Shown piece by piece: positions 20,356-30,997 of a stretch of DNA of 64,000 nt; within the stretch, counting starts at the first letter, position 1; each line of letters begins with the position of its first letter. The DNA is taken from positions 465,670 through 529,669 of the forward strand of contig JAUIRK010000734.1 in assembly GCA_030549495.1 (NCBI GenBank), read 5' to 3'. The translations under genes and the position numbers were made by a program. The DNA is from Nectonema munidae. Its lineage: Eukaryota; Nematomorpha; Nectonematoida; Nectonematidae. The notes below the pieces were generated by a model. It worked only from the letters and a program-made list of their open reading frames with translations. It ran no database searches and was not told the origin of the DNA.

Positions 20356-22128
20356 ATGACCACACCAAATATCAAGAACGTATTTATTTTTATGCTATCT
20401 ATTGTCCTGTCTATTATAACGGCAATTTTTAGTCATTTCTTTGTTTTTAAAAGATTATTATTTCTGTATGTGTTCCATCGCAATCTTTTATCTTCTCTAT
20501 TTTCAATATACATAATATGCGGGTCATTGGTATCTCACAAGATAAGGTGTTATTCTGTGTTAACTTTTTTTCAATTAATTGTTAAAGTTGGGAGGGGCTT
20601 TTTAATAAGCGCATTGGTGTTTTATTTTATAATACAGCCTTCGACGCTAATTTCAGAAAATCTTATTAATTCTGTGGATTCCTTCAGTTGTCTTGTGGAG
20701 CAGGGAAGTAAATTGGCCAAAACTGAATTTGATATGAAGTATAGACCCATTTTTACCGTTGCACGATCAATGTTGAAACAAGCAGAAGAAGGAGGCGAAT
20801 TTAAAAGTATTCTTTTAAAACTTAAGAATAATATACACACAATAAAGAAGGGTCTCAATAAGAAGGAGAAAGTAAAAAAACGGAAATCTAAAACAAAATT
20901 TAGTTGTATTGAGATGTACAAAGCTAGTAATAGGAAATGTATAAGCACATTCAAAACCCTGAAGGAAAAATGTTTTCGCAAATTACGCATATTTAAATTT
21001 TTTTGTTATGTAATTAAGGAAGAATTTCTTTGTAGAAAATTGAATATAGGACAAAGCAAGAGAAACCCATGTAAGAATGCAGATAATAATGGAGAAATAA
21101 ATTTCGGTAAGAATATAAAAATAATAAACAAGAAACTCAGTGTATTAGAAAAAGATATGAGCATAGATGTAAAATGTAAAATCAAAAAACCGAATATGCC
21201 TCTGTCAAAGGACAGCATAAATGATATCAAAGCAAATATTAAGTATAATGTAACGTTTTTCAAACAAGTTTTAACCTTTATTCAAAATTTTTTCACGGTT
21301 CTGGTAACTGGGCTCTCTTTGAAAGTCTTGTTGATGGGCCACACATATGTACAAAAATTTATTAATTCTATTAATTTTGACAATGTATACACCACAAAAT
21401 ATTTTTACAAAATAAACAAAAGAAGAGAAGAAGCCGGTAAAATGTGCGTTTTCCCTCTTGACCAAGACACCAGAAAGAGTCTAATCAATCCAGAATCAAT
21501 TAAATTAAGCTCTAATGAAAAAAAGATGGTGCTTTCAACACTTTTAATAATAATTGTAGTGATTGGCTCCATCTTGGTATTTTTGAACTACATTTTTTTT
21601 ATTTTCCTGAGGGCAGTGGCAAATCATCTAGATTTCAATGTAGAACAGCGTGGTTCAGTCAAGATTGATTTCGAGATTTATGGACAAGGACATTTGAAAG
21701 AATATCTTAGCAAAGTTCTGAAAAAAATAAGCATGCAACAAGAGGTAAACAAAGTACACGATTTATCGAGGTGTATTCCCACGCCACAAAACATAACATC
21801 AAACGATTTAATATATATGTTCTCACTTGTTTTCTCCATCATTTTGATTGACACTATTATCATCTATTTGATGAGATTGCGTCAATATATTTGTTCTATT
21901 TTCTTTAGAAAATTGCAGAAGAAGAGAATATTGACTCTTTACAACAATTTGTTGAGAGACAAGGTAAAAAAAATGGATGAGGAAGAGGATGAAAAAGAGG
22001 AAGGTCTTTGGCAAATTATAAAAAGCGAGATTCAATCTTTACTTAACAAAGAAAAAAAAGAAGTTGCAATTGAGGAAACAATTCATCAGGGTGATGATAA
22101 TAGATCAGGGGTCGAAAAGGAGTGTTAA
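20356..22128 (+). CDS. DC-STAMP-domain multipass membrane protein, intronless
   Basis: 590 residues in one open frame. Membrane segments are visible at about residues 8-30, 33-59, 68-94, 308-329, 391-418 and 485-507. A cysteine-rich ectodomain-like stretch lies between (C184, C195, C206, C217, C226). Then come FDNVYTTKYFYKINKRREE (341-359) and CVFPLD (364-369). The C-terminal DC-STAMP region has RCIPTPQ at 472-478, LMRLRQYI at 505-512 and LTLYNNLLRDK at 526-536. These match the DCST1/DCST2, Drosophila sneaky and nematode SPE-42/SPE-49 family, whose studied members act on sperm membranes at fertilisation; that role is inferred here. The usual C-terminal RING finger of DCST1/2 is absent: the tail is acidic and lysine-rich with one terminal cysteine. 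It starts at the first ATG of the frame (AAAATGACC). Confidence 0.85.
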   Translation: MTTPNIKNVFIFMLSIVLSIITAIFSHFFVFKRLLFLYVFHRNLLSSLFSIYIICGSLVSHKIRCYSVLTFFQLIVKVGRGFLISALVFYFIIQPSTLISENLINSVDSFSCLVEQGSKLAKTEFDMKYRPIFTVARSMLKQAEEGGEFKSILLKLKNNIHTIKKGLNKKEKVKKRKSKTKFSCIEMYKASNRKCISTFKTLKEKCFRKLRIFKFFCYVIKEEFLCRKLNIGQSKRNPCKNADNNGEINFGKNIKIINKKLSVLEKDMSIDVKCKIKKPNMPLSKDSINDIKANIKYNVTFFKQVLTFIQNFFTVLVTGLSLKVLLMGHTYVQKFINSINFDNVYTTKYFYKINKRREEAGKMCVFPLDQDTRKSLINPESIKLSSNEKKMVLSTLLIIIVVIGSILVFLNYIFFIFLRAVANHLDFNVEQRGSVKIDFEIYGQGHLKEYLSKVLKKISMQQEVNKVHDLSRCIPTPQNITSNDLIYMFSLVFSIILIDTIIIYLMRLRQYICSIFFRKLQKKRILTLYNNLLRDKVKKMDEEEDEKEEGLWQIIKSEIQSLLNKEKKEVAIEETIHQGDDNRSGVEKEC

Positions 22129-22182
22129 GTTGGAAGCTAGAAAACTTTATCTTGCATTTATCAGCATCGTTTTATATTGACA

Positions 22183-22188
22183 AATAAA
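22183..22188 (+). terminator. Poly(A) signal of DCST gene
   Basis: AATAAA 55 bases after the stop codon, in ATTGACAAATAAAACAATATATT. It is the first such signal downstream and supports a short 3' UTR. Confidence 0.65.
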
Positions 22189-22209
22189 ACAATATATTAT
22201 TGTTTAGAG

Positions 22210-23880
22210 ATAATGCTTTCTTGCTTAATTTTGGAAAGTGGAGTAGGGCTACAGGCGAGACCACTTTAAAAAAAACGTGCTTAGTGTAGTACCTCTTGGG
22301 TAGTACGGAAAACTACACAAAAATCAGGGTGACAAGATTTCTGATTCAATTTGGTTGGAATGGACATGTAAGAATGAATAGAATAGTGCCTTCAGATATC
22401 AAACAGAAAGATAATGATTTTAACTCAAAATATTTCGATGAACTTTTGATTTGAAGCCTATGAGTTTCAAAATGGAGGAAAATAAAATTCACATTATAGT
22501 TTGCTCTTATTGCTTCTCTTTTTTACTTTTTAGGATGATATTTATTTCATCCAAAAATTTGAGCTATATTAAAATTTTTGAATTTTTCATCTTTTTTATA
22601 AAGATCGGTTGTTGTACAACGTTTATTCTATTCTATTGCTTATATTTTATCTTTTTGCTTCAATAGACTTTTTATCTTTCCTTTTTCATAATTTTAGTGT
22701 ATTTTTGTTGATTTAAAGTTCAATTTTCGTCAAATACATTAACTGCGTGGAAGTATATTACAAACAATAATTTTAATAGAGAAAGAAAATAGTTTGCAGT
22801 TTTTGTGGTATTATTAAACGTGAAATCGAAGTAAAGCGTAAATAATTATATTTCTTACTAGATTTTTTATCGATTAGCGACAACACTATTTAAATCTAAA
22901 AGTTAAAAAAGGATCCTTTTTTAGTTTTCTATATAATATAGCATTTTTAATCAATGTGATGCTTTGAGCACTTTCTGGTTAACTCATGAATCGAAGCTGT
23001 TAAAATGATATAATTTTTAGCATCAAAAAAAATAATGCAAAGAAAGGCAGCCAAATCTTTGACGTAAAAGTTATATATAGTGACAGAGTTATTTTAATGT
23101 TTTCCATCCAAATTCATGAATTATTATTTAGGGAATACGCAAATACAATAAATTATTATCTGCATAATGTAGTATTCCCATTTTCAGGATTTATCGAAAC
23201 AAAATTCTATGAGCAAGAACTATAGTAAAATATGGAACATTTTATTAATATTGCCCCATGATCAATACTAAGTGAATTTGCATTTAGTTCTAATATTATT
23301 AATTCGAATGCCCATAATTCTTGCAATCATGTATATGGCAACTGAAGTTGTGATTATAACCAAGAGTTTTTCAAAAATTTAAGAAAGTTCTACTTGGAAA
23401 ATGCTCAAAAAGCCACTGGTAGGTTAAATAAAATAAGTCTAGCAGAATATTTCTCCTGAAACAAAGGAATAGATTTATTGAAAAAATTTATTCTCAGAAT
23501 TGACTCTTCGGTGGCAATGCACTAGCATACATTTTCCAAAAATAACAATTCCAAAAGAGTATACTAAATATTCACACAATATTACATCTATTACATGAAA
23601 CCTCTCACTCTTTTCTACCGAATGACACATTTTAAATTATGATAAGATCATTGCATATGGAGGCTTGCGTGCCTTGGACGTAATTCTTCTTTAGATTGGC
23701 TTCTTTTTTACTATTTTTTTTAATTTACTTTATAAATAATGGTTGAAGTTTACCAATTATTTTATCTAACATATATGTGTGAATATCTATAAAATAATGA
23801 TTACATCATAGAGAAAAAAATCTAAAATGATAATTGATAGAGCTGAAAAATCATTTTTCTATCATATTTTACATTTAACC
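22210..23880. other. Gene-free stretch
   Basis: AT-rich intergenic DNA. Short frames (for example 22451-22666) are low-complexity and carry no family signature. No repeat boundary is evident. Confidence 0.45.
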
Positions 23881-24050
23881 CAGGGGCGCACATTCGGGGG
23901 GCGAGGGGGGGGGGCTTCAAAATAGATTTTTACTGTGAAAAAGAAGTTCCTCTTTTACAAATTAAAAATATTTAAATCTATAGCTTATCATCTAGGATTA
24001 CAATCAGGGGCGCACATCCCGGGGGCGAGGGGGCGACTTTTTAAAATTCC
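23881..24050 (+). repeat. Two CAGGGGCGCACAT hAT/MITE ends, 124 bp apart
   Basis: CAGGGGCGCACATTCGGGGG at 23881 and CAGGGGCGCACATCCCGGGG at 24005, each followed by GCGAGGGGG, look like left termini of the same hAT-type MITE. The intervening DNA includes the 88-bp repeat 23915-24002 that also occurs at 1374-1461. Right ends were not found. The 83-residue frame at 23935-24186 crosses these repeats and is rejected as a gene. Confidence 0.5.
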
Positions 24051-24224
24051 ATTTAGGTTCCATTTTAAAATAGTGAAAATTGCTTTATTAGTTTATTTTG
24101 TTTCCTTTCTCTCTTATGTTAATTATGTAGAAAATTTTTCAATTTTGAGTGGTGCAGTGGATGTATTTTCCTTGACCAGGCACTGATGTACCGCTTATGT
24201 CAAATTATGAACAAATTTGTATCG

Positions 24225-24300
24225 ATGGGGAATCGAATCAAGAGGCTTCCGTGCTATGTCCATCATCTCAACCAACCTATCATGCCACACATAGATAGAG
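24225..24300 (-). repeat. tRNA-headed SINE candidate
   Basis: On the - strand, TGGTTGAGATG fits the polymerase III A-box consensus (TRGYNNARNNG). About 33 bases later GATTCGATTCC fits the B box (GGTTCGANTCC), followed by CCATCGATACAAA. No cloverleaf closing stem is convincing, so this looks like a tRNA-derived SINE head, not a tRNA gene. Confidence 0.45.
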
Positions 24301-24752
24301 TATGCTGTAGGGGATACGTCAAATTAGTTTTCAAAAAACTTAAGTTATGCACTAAAATTTTTTAGTTTTTGTTGAAGCTCTATAACTTTTTCTGATAGCA
24401 AAATGTTAACAGTTATTTTACTTTTTGTAGATTTTTGTAGCTTGTATAATGAAATAATGCGATCTTAATTTTTTGTTTGCACAATTATAACTTCGTTTTA
24501 TACCCTTGCCCTTAAATCAATCACATTTTTTCATATAAACATCACAGGTTGTCTAGTAGACTCTTTGCCTTTAGACTACATTCACTGATATAAAACTATC
24601 CAACCTTCAGTTATTTGTTTTCTCTATGAATCAAATATCCTTTCATCAATTCCTGTAATGTGCCTGGTAGACACTTCATTTTTCAAATTAAAACCCTATT
24701 CCACCCCCTAACATTTTTGGATTTTTTTAAACTAGTGTATATTCGATGGTTG
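24301..24752. other. Gene-free AT-rich DNA
   Basis: No supported gene or repeat in this stretch. Confidence 0.4.
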
Positions 24753-25323
24753 TAGGTAAAAATGCCCCCAATTAAAAAGTAGGAAAAAATGCCCCCTAAT
24801 TTTTGATTTTCAGGATTTTATATAATTATATAAATATTTTTATTTGGTACCGTTTTGAAAGGCTAAATTCCTAAAATTTCTTAATCTATAGGGTTTTTTT
24901 TATAAAGTTCTTGAAAACAATAGCAAAGGTACATAATTGTGGGAATGTGTTCTTAAAATCAGTTAAAATACAAATTATATTTAGAAAGTGTTCTGATACA
25001 CACAAAGTCCAAAAATATTTGCTGTTTTATAAAAAAAATTTTTGTATTTAAAAAATTGTCGTATGCTGAGTTTTTTAGTTTACTTTAATTAAATTTTAAT
25101 GTTTTAAATAGTTAACTTTTTTTTTACAAAAAATCTTTATTTGACATATCTTTTTTAAAAATTTTAATTAATAATTTTTTAAAATTTTTTGTGTTGGGGC
25201 ATTTTTTCCTAATTTAAATTGGGGCATTTTTTTCGGGGGCATTTTTTCCTATTTTTTTAATTGGGGCATTTTTTCCTACTTTTTAATTGAGGGCATTTTT
25301 TCCTACTTTTTAATTCTTACCTA
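24753..25323. mobile_element. 571-bp inverted-repeat element with terminal minisatellite
   Basis: It begins TAGGTAA and ends TTACCTA. The left arm carries two copies, and the right arm four to five inverted copies, of a 24-27-base unit (GTAGGAAAAAATGCCCCC plus AATTAAAAA). The interior is plain AT-rich DNA without a reading frame. The structure is that of a non-autonomous element whose terminal inverted repeats have grown by tandem duplication. No target duplication is clear, so the superfamily is open. Confidence 0.65.
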
Positions 25324-25820
25324 ATTATTCTTTGAATAATTATATTGAAGTTTCAAATATCATAAAAAATGCTTATTTCTTGAAAAAGTAAGTTATTTAT
25401 ATTTGTATTTGAGGTGAGATATTCAAAAATCGTCGACTTAGATACTTAGTTAGTTTATGTGGAGATAAAGTGTGTCTCCGATAGGGAGCTTGGTGGTGAT
25501 TTACAATCAATTCCCAACATTTTCACTTCCAGCTGCCAGTAATGGATTATTTAGAGCGACGTGGTTTTGGATAGAATCAACCAAATCTAAATAGGAGGCG
25601 AAATAAATTTGGTTTTTGAATTAAATCAAAATTTTTATAACAAACTATGATAGGTTGCAACTTGCAACCCTCATAACAAAGAAAATAGTAATGATGGATC
25701 TTCGGGATAAATTTTACAGAATAATATTTGGAGTTTTTCGGATGTTGAAAATTTTTTCACGCATATTACGCCTTTTTTGAAAGTTTGAACCTTTTTTTAT
25801 TCATACATGAAAATACAACG
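25324..25820. other. Gene-free stretch
   Basis: Mixed-composition DNA between a MITE and the mariner remnant. Nothing recognised. Confidence 0.4.
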
Positions 25821-25824
25821 AGAA

Positions 25825-26540
25825 TGAAGGACTGGAACCCACCTGAATCTTGTTAAAGAATAACTTGTATCATGATGATTCGTGCCGGCCATCAAAATGA
25901 AGAGATTATGAACGCTGCTCAATGCTCCCTAAATTCTGTGAAAAAATTCCGAAATGAGCTAGAAAATTGCAATGGAGATTACGAGGCTGTGGCTAAGAGA
26001 AAGAAACGTACTAGGCGATCTGATTGCGCTCGCACCGCGGAATTTCTTGAAAATCTCCAGAAAAAGTGTTGGAGAATCCTGGCATTGGAATTCGGGCTTT
26101 GTCTTGTGAATTGAATGTTTCAGCCTCTACCACGAAGTTGCTCTCAATGAAGACCTTCGATACTACTCATACAAGCGTCGCAGAGGTCAACTTCTTACAG
26201 AAAAAGCCTGCCAAAATCGTTTGATAAAGGCCAAAAAACTTTTGAGCAAAGTGAAACATCCTGCTAAAGAACAAACGATCTGGTTCTTTTCGGATGAGAA
26301 AATTATTTGCCAAGATCAAAAGCACAACACGCAAAATGACAGATGGCTTGCATACAGTCCAAATGACATTTCGCGAGTCATGCAGACTAAATATTCTTGA
26401 ACTGTGATGGTTTTCGGATGCGTGTGTCCTCTGAAAGTGATGTAAGACCTCCGCATTTTTTGAAAAATATCTCAAGTTGAATTCAGATGCCTATGTGGAA
26501 TTGCTGACTAGTGTAGTTAGGCCCTGGATAACAAGAATGA
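25825..26540 (+). pseudogene. Tc1/mariner-type transposase remnant
   Basis: The N-terminal helix-turn-helix region is open (25872-26114): IRAGHQNEEIMNAAQCSLNS, then NGDYEAVAKRKKRTRRSDCA. After a frame change near 26065 the text continues as NPGIGIRALSCELNVS and then YYSYKRRRGQLLTEKACQNR. The DDE domain is entered at WFFSDEK (first catalytic aspartate, about 26292) and RWLAYSPNDISRVMQTKYS. The distal catalytic residues are not recognisable beyond about 26500. It is broken by shifts and stops and truncated at the 3' end; no terminal repeats were found. Confidence 0.8.
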
Positions 26541-27127
26541 CCAAAAATAGGCCACGAAAGTTGCTTTACCTTAAAAAAATGAATAAAACGTCAAAAATTG
26601 CTGCTGCTGTTGATGTACAACTCTGCATAGAATGACAAAACAACATTTCTTTTCATAATTCTTTCAGAGCATGTGTTTTATATGTCTGTTATTTGGGTTA
26701 AGAACTTGGTTTTTGATGTTTTGAGACAGTTCATCGATTCTTCTTTTAATCGAATTTTTGATAGCGAAATTTGAGAACATTTCTTTGAACTATCTATTCC
26801 CAGAACAAGCCCGGGTGCACAAAGTAAACTTGATTTTATCAAAAACTCTCCAACTTTTTCGCTTTTTGCATCAACATGGCAATCTTATAAGAAGCCTCAA
26901 CAGCCATCAAAGTTTGTTGTCGAAAAGCGGTCTAACTTAGCTTGCTTCAAATAACGTTGCTTTGTTTCGAACAATGCAACTACTGGCTTGTCTGCAAGAG
27001 TGGAAAGTGTTGTGAATCATTGCTCAAACATTTAATGCCATATTACGCACCTGTCACTTTTTTGAAGTGATGCAGACCGAAATTTAATATATTCTTTAAG
27101 ATACCTTGTTTATTTATTTATATGTTT
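26541..27127. other. Gene-poor stretch
   Basis: A short frame at 26758-26940 has no recognisable family. Possibly old transposon sequence, but I cannot assign it. Confidence 0.35.
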
Positions 27128-27641
27128 TCTTATCAGGACGGAACTTTTTAGAGCAACACTAAGGACGGTTAATGGGAGTTTTACTCCAAATTTTTAAAAA
27201 AAGTATATTTCTTTTTTTTAATAAAGCTTTAGCATATCAAAGTCCTTTTAAGAATGTTTTTTTTCAGTTTGATATGTTTCCATGTTTTTTATACGAAAAA
27301 AATGAAAAAACTTATTTTAGAATTAACGCCATCTATAATAAAAAAAGAGTTTGTTTTAGTTAACGTCATCTATAATAAAAATAAAAATTGCATTTGAACT
27401 TCCATAACGTTTACACTTATTAGATATACATATCTAAGAAAAATTTTTAAATTCATCTATTATATTATTTGTTAAATTATTTCAACAAACGCTACTTCAT
27501 ATGCAAAAAAGACATATTAATCATAGATTAATATTTAGTTTTTTTCAAATATATAAAAAAAATGAACTAACATTTATTCAACTATTATAAAAATACAACA
27601 CACAAGTATTATAATAAAAAATTCGTAAATATTTACAATTA

Positions 27642-29390
27642 TTATGTGTTTCTGCATTTTTTACACATAAATAAAGTATGGCTTTTACAAATGAATTTTC
27701 CACATACACTGCATTTTCGTGTTCCCCTTTTTCTTGGCTTACAATCAATAAAAGAGCAATATCCTCGTTGAACTGATGTAGTTGGGTTCTCGTCAACATC
27801 AAAAAACCCGTAAAAAGATAATAAGTTTCTGGTAGATAAGCGTGTAAATGAACTTTGACTTCTAATCAAGATGCATTTTTCAGCTAAAAGTAGAGAAAGG
27901 TGTTTATAAAGCATTTTCTTCCTCCTCTTGAAACGGACGGGTATGCATCTGAATCATTAGCTCTCATAATTACCCAGCTATTATTAACTGCAATATCAAG
28001 AAAATTTGTAAAAATTGCAACTGCCAACGTCTAGAAGACTTATAACAGCTGTAATTTCTTGCCATTCTGTTAAAAACATCCACTACAGATTTAAACCTAT
28101 TATATAATCTAGAATAGTTTGAGGCTTTTTTCTGGGCCCAAAAGTATCTATTTGTGATAGATGTTGACTAGATAACACATAGACTGGTTTGAAGTTTTTT
28201 TAGAATGTTTTTCCGGTATATAAACTGTTAACGAAGACGTTTCTGAATACAAAAATCTACTCTCACAATCATTCAAACCCAGACCTTTTAAATGCGCTGG
28301 ACGGACTACATGCGGTATGAACCTTCTATTACTTCTTACCGTATCACAGATTGTATAGTTTTGATTTTTGGCCCAATTACACAAATCCTGGGACATAAAA
28401 AACCTATCTGCATAAATACCAATACCGGTCGGTAAGCAAGAAATATTTACCAATCTTTTTACTATATTATTGGGTTTAAAATGATCCCTGTCCACTAAAA
28501 CACTTTCATAAATTTCGCTACAAAAAACAAAAAAACTGGACGAGTCTACACAGTGATAAATTTTCATACCATATCGACCTGGCTTGGATGGGTAGTATAC
28601 TTTTATAGGTGACCTGCCTCTATACTTGACGAGCTGCTCGTCAATTGTAACGCAATTAGATGGTGACCAATATTTATGAAAGTTTTCGAGGAAAAAATTT
28701 TGTAAGTATCTTATCGGAGCTAATTTATCTGAACTATTTCTTGTAGTTCTTGAATCAAATCTTATAAAGGTACGAATAAGAATGGATACGTCTCTACTGA
28801 TTGCAGCTTTTAAAAAAGGGGTTCCATACTTTTCAGAAAAAAGATGTTTGACATCAATCTACTGATCTTTAGACTGCCCAATGTAAAGAATACAGGCTAA
28901 GTATGCTAGCAAATGTTCCATTGAAAACCTTTCATATAAACTTTTGAGGTTCTCTAACAAACAATTAGGACTTCTACAAAAAAAAACATTTAACTAAATA
29001 ATGTTTTCTAATAGAAAATTACTTGTAGTTTTCTTCCATTCTTTCTTTTGTGCAGACAAAAATATGGTTCAAAAGAGATTCAGTGAAAAAAAGATTAAAA
29101 ATTTTCAAAGGATCTTTCAAATTTTTTGCCGTATCTTTTGGACCTGGTCTACTTGAGATGATATTAGTTGATGATCTTCTTCCACAAATCTCTCTCGGTT
29201 CCCAAAAAAAATGGGTTCCATCTGGTGCTACAAGGGACACATCTTCGCAAAGAGCCGTTTCTTCATCGCTTGAATCTGTTTGCCCTTCGCTATCAACTGA
29301 ATTTTGAATTTCATATTCACTATTTGAAAAAACGTCAGAACCAGAGGTTTCTCCTTCATCACTACTTGTATAAAAACTTGAGGAGCTCAT
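27642..29390 (-). pseudogene. piggyBac transposase, copy 2
   Basis: Exon 1 is open at 29019-29390: an acidic, serine-rich N-terminus (MSSSSFYTSSDEGETSG) and then HFFWEPREICGRRSS, ending EENYK at the conserved intron. The core continues through about 28590-28980 in pieces and in the open block 28148-28567 (GIGIYADRFFMSQDLCNW, the second catalytic aspartate). TIDEQLVKYRGRSPIKV just upstream (about 28600-28650) holds the first. The third-aspartate region (about 28070) and part of the tail are shifted. The C-terminal zinc ribbon is open at 27642-27914 (CSFIDCKPRKRGTRKCSVCG, then CKSHTLFMCKKC). Several frame changes and stops make it inactive. Confidence 0.85.
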
Positions 29391-29392
29391 AA

Positions 29393-30150
29393 TAAAATTT
29401 TGCGAAGTAACTTAGGAAATCCAAATGAAGCTTGTCAAGAAATGGAAGAATTATTACACATACACAAATAAAGCAAGAGAGAGAGTTTTGTGTAATCTAT
29501 ACGCGATTTCTTCACTATTCATTCATGCCAAGGAATTATTTACCAAATGTGGTGAGAAAAAAGATAACAAATGCGTAGACAATTATATATGGATCGTGTA
29601 GTCAATGGAACAATTGAGTTCACTCTACCCGCATGCGTATTCTCGATAAAAAATCAATATTAAGTAAGAGTTCTTTGTGTTTGAAATCATATTTTGATTT
29701 ATTTCTGCGTTGTATGATGTGTCTTTTATTACCCAGATAATACCATGACACAAATTCAATAAAGAGTCCATTCTCTTCATTTTTTTATTCAAGTACGCAA
29801 CCATGCGCTGTTCAACAAATCGATCTAAAAAGCTTATCTAATTTTTTTAATCTTTTTTACTTTTTATAAAATATTTTGCACTATGGAAAACAAATTTATG
29901 AAAACAAAGTTTTGAATATTGAACAATATAGTTTTTTTCAAAAAACTACATATTCTTACGCTTGTTTGTTTTGTTATTAACTAATAATGAAAGACTTGCT
30001 ATAATACCCAAAGCGAAGGAAATAATAGAAACATGATTTTCGAACGTCATGTGTTTCAAAAATAATCCTCAGAAAAAATTCTAAATTTGAAATCCACTTC
30101 AAATTTATATTTTTATAACTTGTTTAAGGTTACAACTTAAGTTTTTCATA
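29393..30150. other. 5' flank within piggyBac copy 2
   Basis: About 750 bases between the transposase start and the subterminal word. AT-rich, with no second gene seen; it presumably held the transposase promoter. Confidence 0.4.
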
Positions 30151-30997
30151 AAAACATATTAATTTTAGATGGCGTTAAATTTAAATTTCGTATAAATTAC
30201 TATAAATATTTTTTCATATGGTGAAAATTTTATATTTCTTTTTATCTTTAAAACCCATTAAAAAAAAATAAAATACCACCAAGTTAGCATATCGATTAGC
30301 TATATTTTTCTATCAGAAAAAGAAAAAAAAAAGCCCTACTCCGTCCTTCTAAGGTTAATATATATAAATCTTTACATAACCACGTAGTGGGTAATTCTTT
30401 GGAGGCATTTCTATGCGTGTCCGGCCATTTGGCCGAAAGACAATTGGCCCACAGACATTTGGCCGACAGACATCTGACTGAGTGGACATTTAGCCGACGT
30501 ACATTTGGCCGAACAGACATTTAACCGAACCGACATTTCACCAAACGGACATTTGACCGAACGGATATTTGAAATTATATTATATTTGCCTACTTTGTTG
30601 TTCATAGTGACTGTAAACTTTGAAATTTACATAATTTTTTAAGCTCTTTTTAAATTTAAAAGAACTATCAATTAACACGCTGCAGATAAAATATAAGTAA
30701 TTATATCAACGATGTATATATAAATATATGTGAGTTCTTTTCAAGGCACTTTTTAAATTCAAAAAGACTATTAATTTGAAAGCCTTAACTACACATTAAA
30801 TATAATTAATTGGCTTGTATATATAAATATGTGTGTGTTCTGACTAACACTCACACAAAAACTTTCTCTTTGTGAAAAAGAAAGTTTTGCTTTCACTTTT
30901 TTTAGCAATTCTAAGAAAACAGTAATTAAAAAGGTAAGATTTTGTTTACAAAGTGAAAATAATATATATATATATTTATGTTTACTATTTACAGACT

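Larger units (their letters stand above)
27128..30354 (-). mobile_element. piggyBac transposon, copy 2
   Basis: The right end is AAGG at 30351-30354, immediately followed by TTAA (30355-30358), with CCGTCCTTCTAAGG as the inner sequence. The left end TCTTATCAGGACGGAAC at 27128 corresponds to CCTTAGCAGGACGGAAC in copy 3, but its TTAA has decayed to GTTT. AGATGGCGTTAA lies at 30167-30178, and its complement at 27323-27334, so the word is subterminal at both ends. The left ~430 bases (27128-27560) are nearly identical to 51725-52160 of copy 3. Transposase is on the - strand. Confidence 0.8.

Noticed and set aside
20622-22035. Five - strand frames opposite the DCST gene
   Set aside because: They are antisense shadows; the + strand frame has clear family motifs and membrane segments.
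22451-22666. 71-residue hydrophobic frame
   Set aside because: Composition follows from the T-rich DNA, with no family signature or promoter context.
24225-24300. Intact tRNA gene
   Set aside because: Only A- and B-box-like words are present. No acceptor stem or full cloverleaf could be drawn, so it is listed only as a SINE candidate.
29050-29392. + strand frames of 85 and 74 residues
   Set aside because: Shadows of exon 1 of the - strand piggyBac transposase copy 2.
30296-30605. - strand frames rich in repeated short words
   Set aside because: They read the minisatellite-like inverted repeat of the MULE and the piggyBac end.
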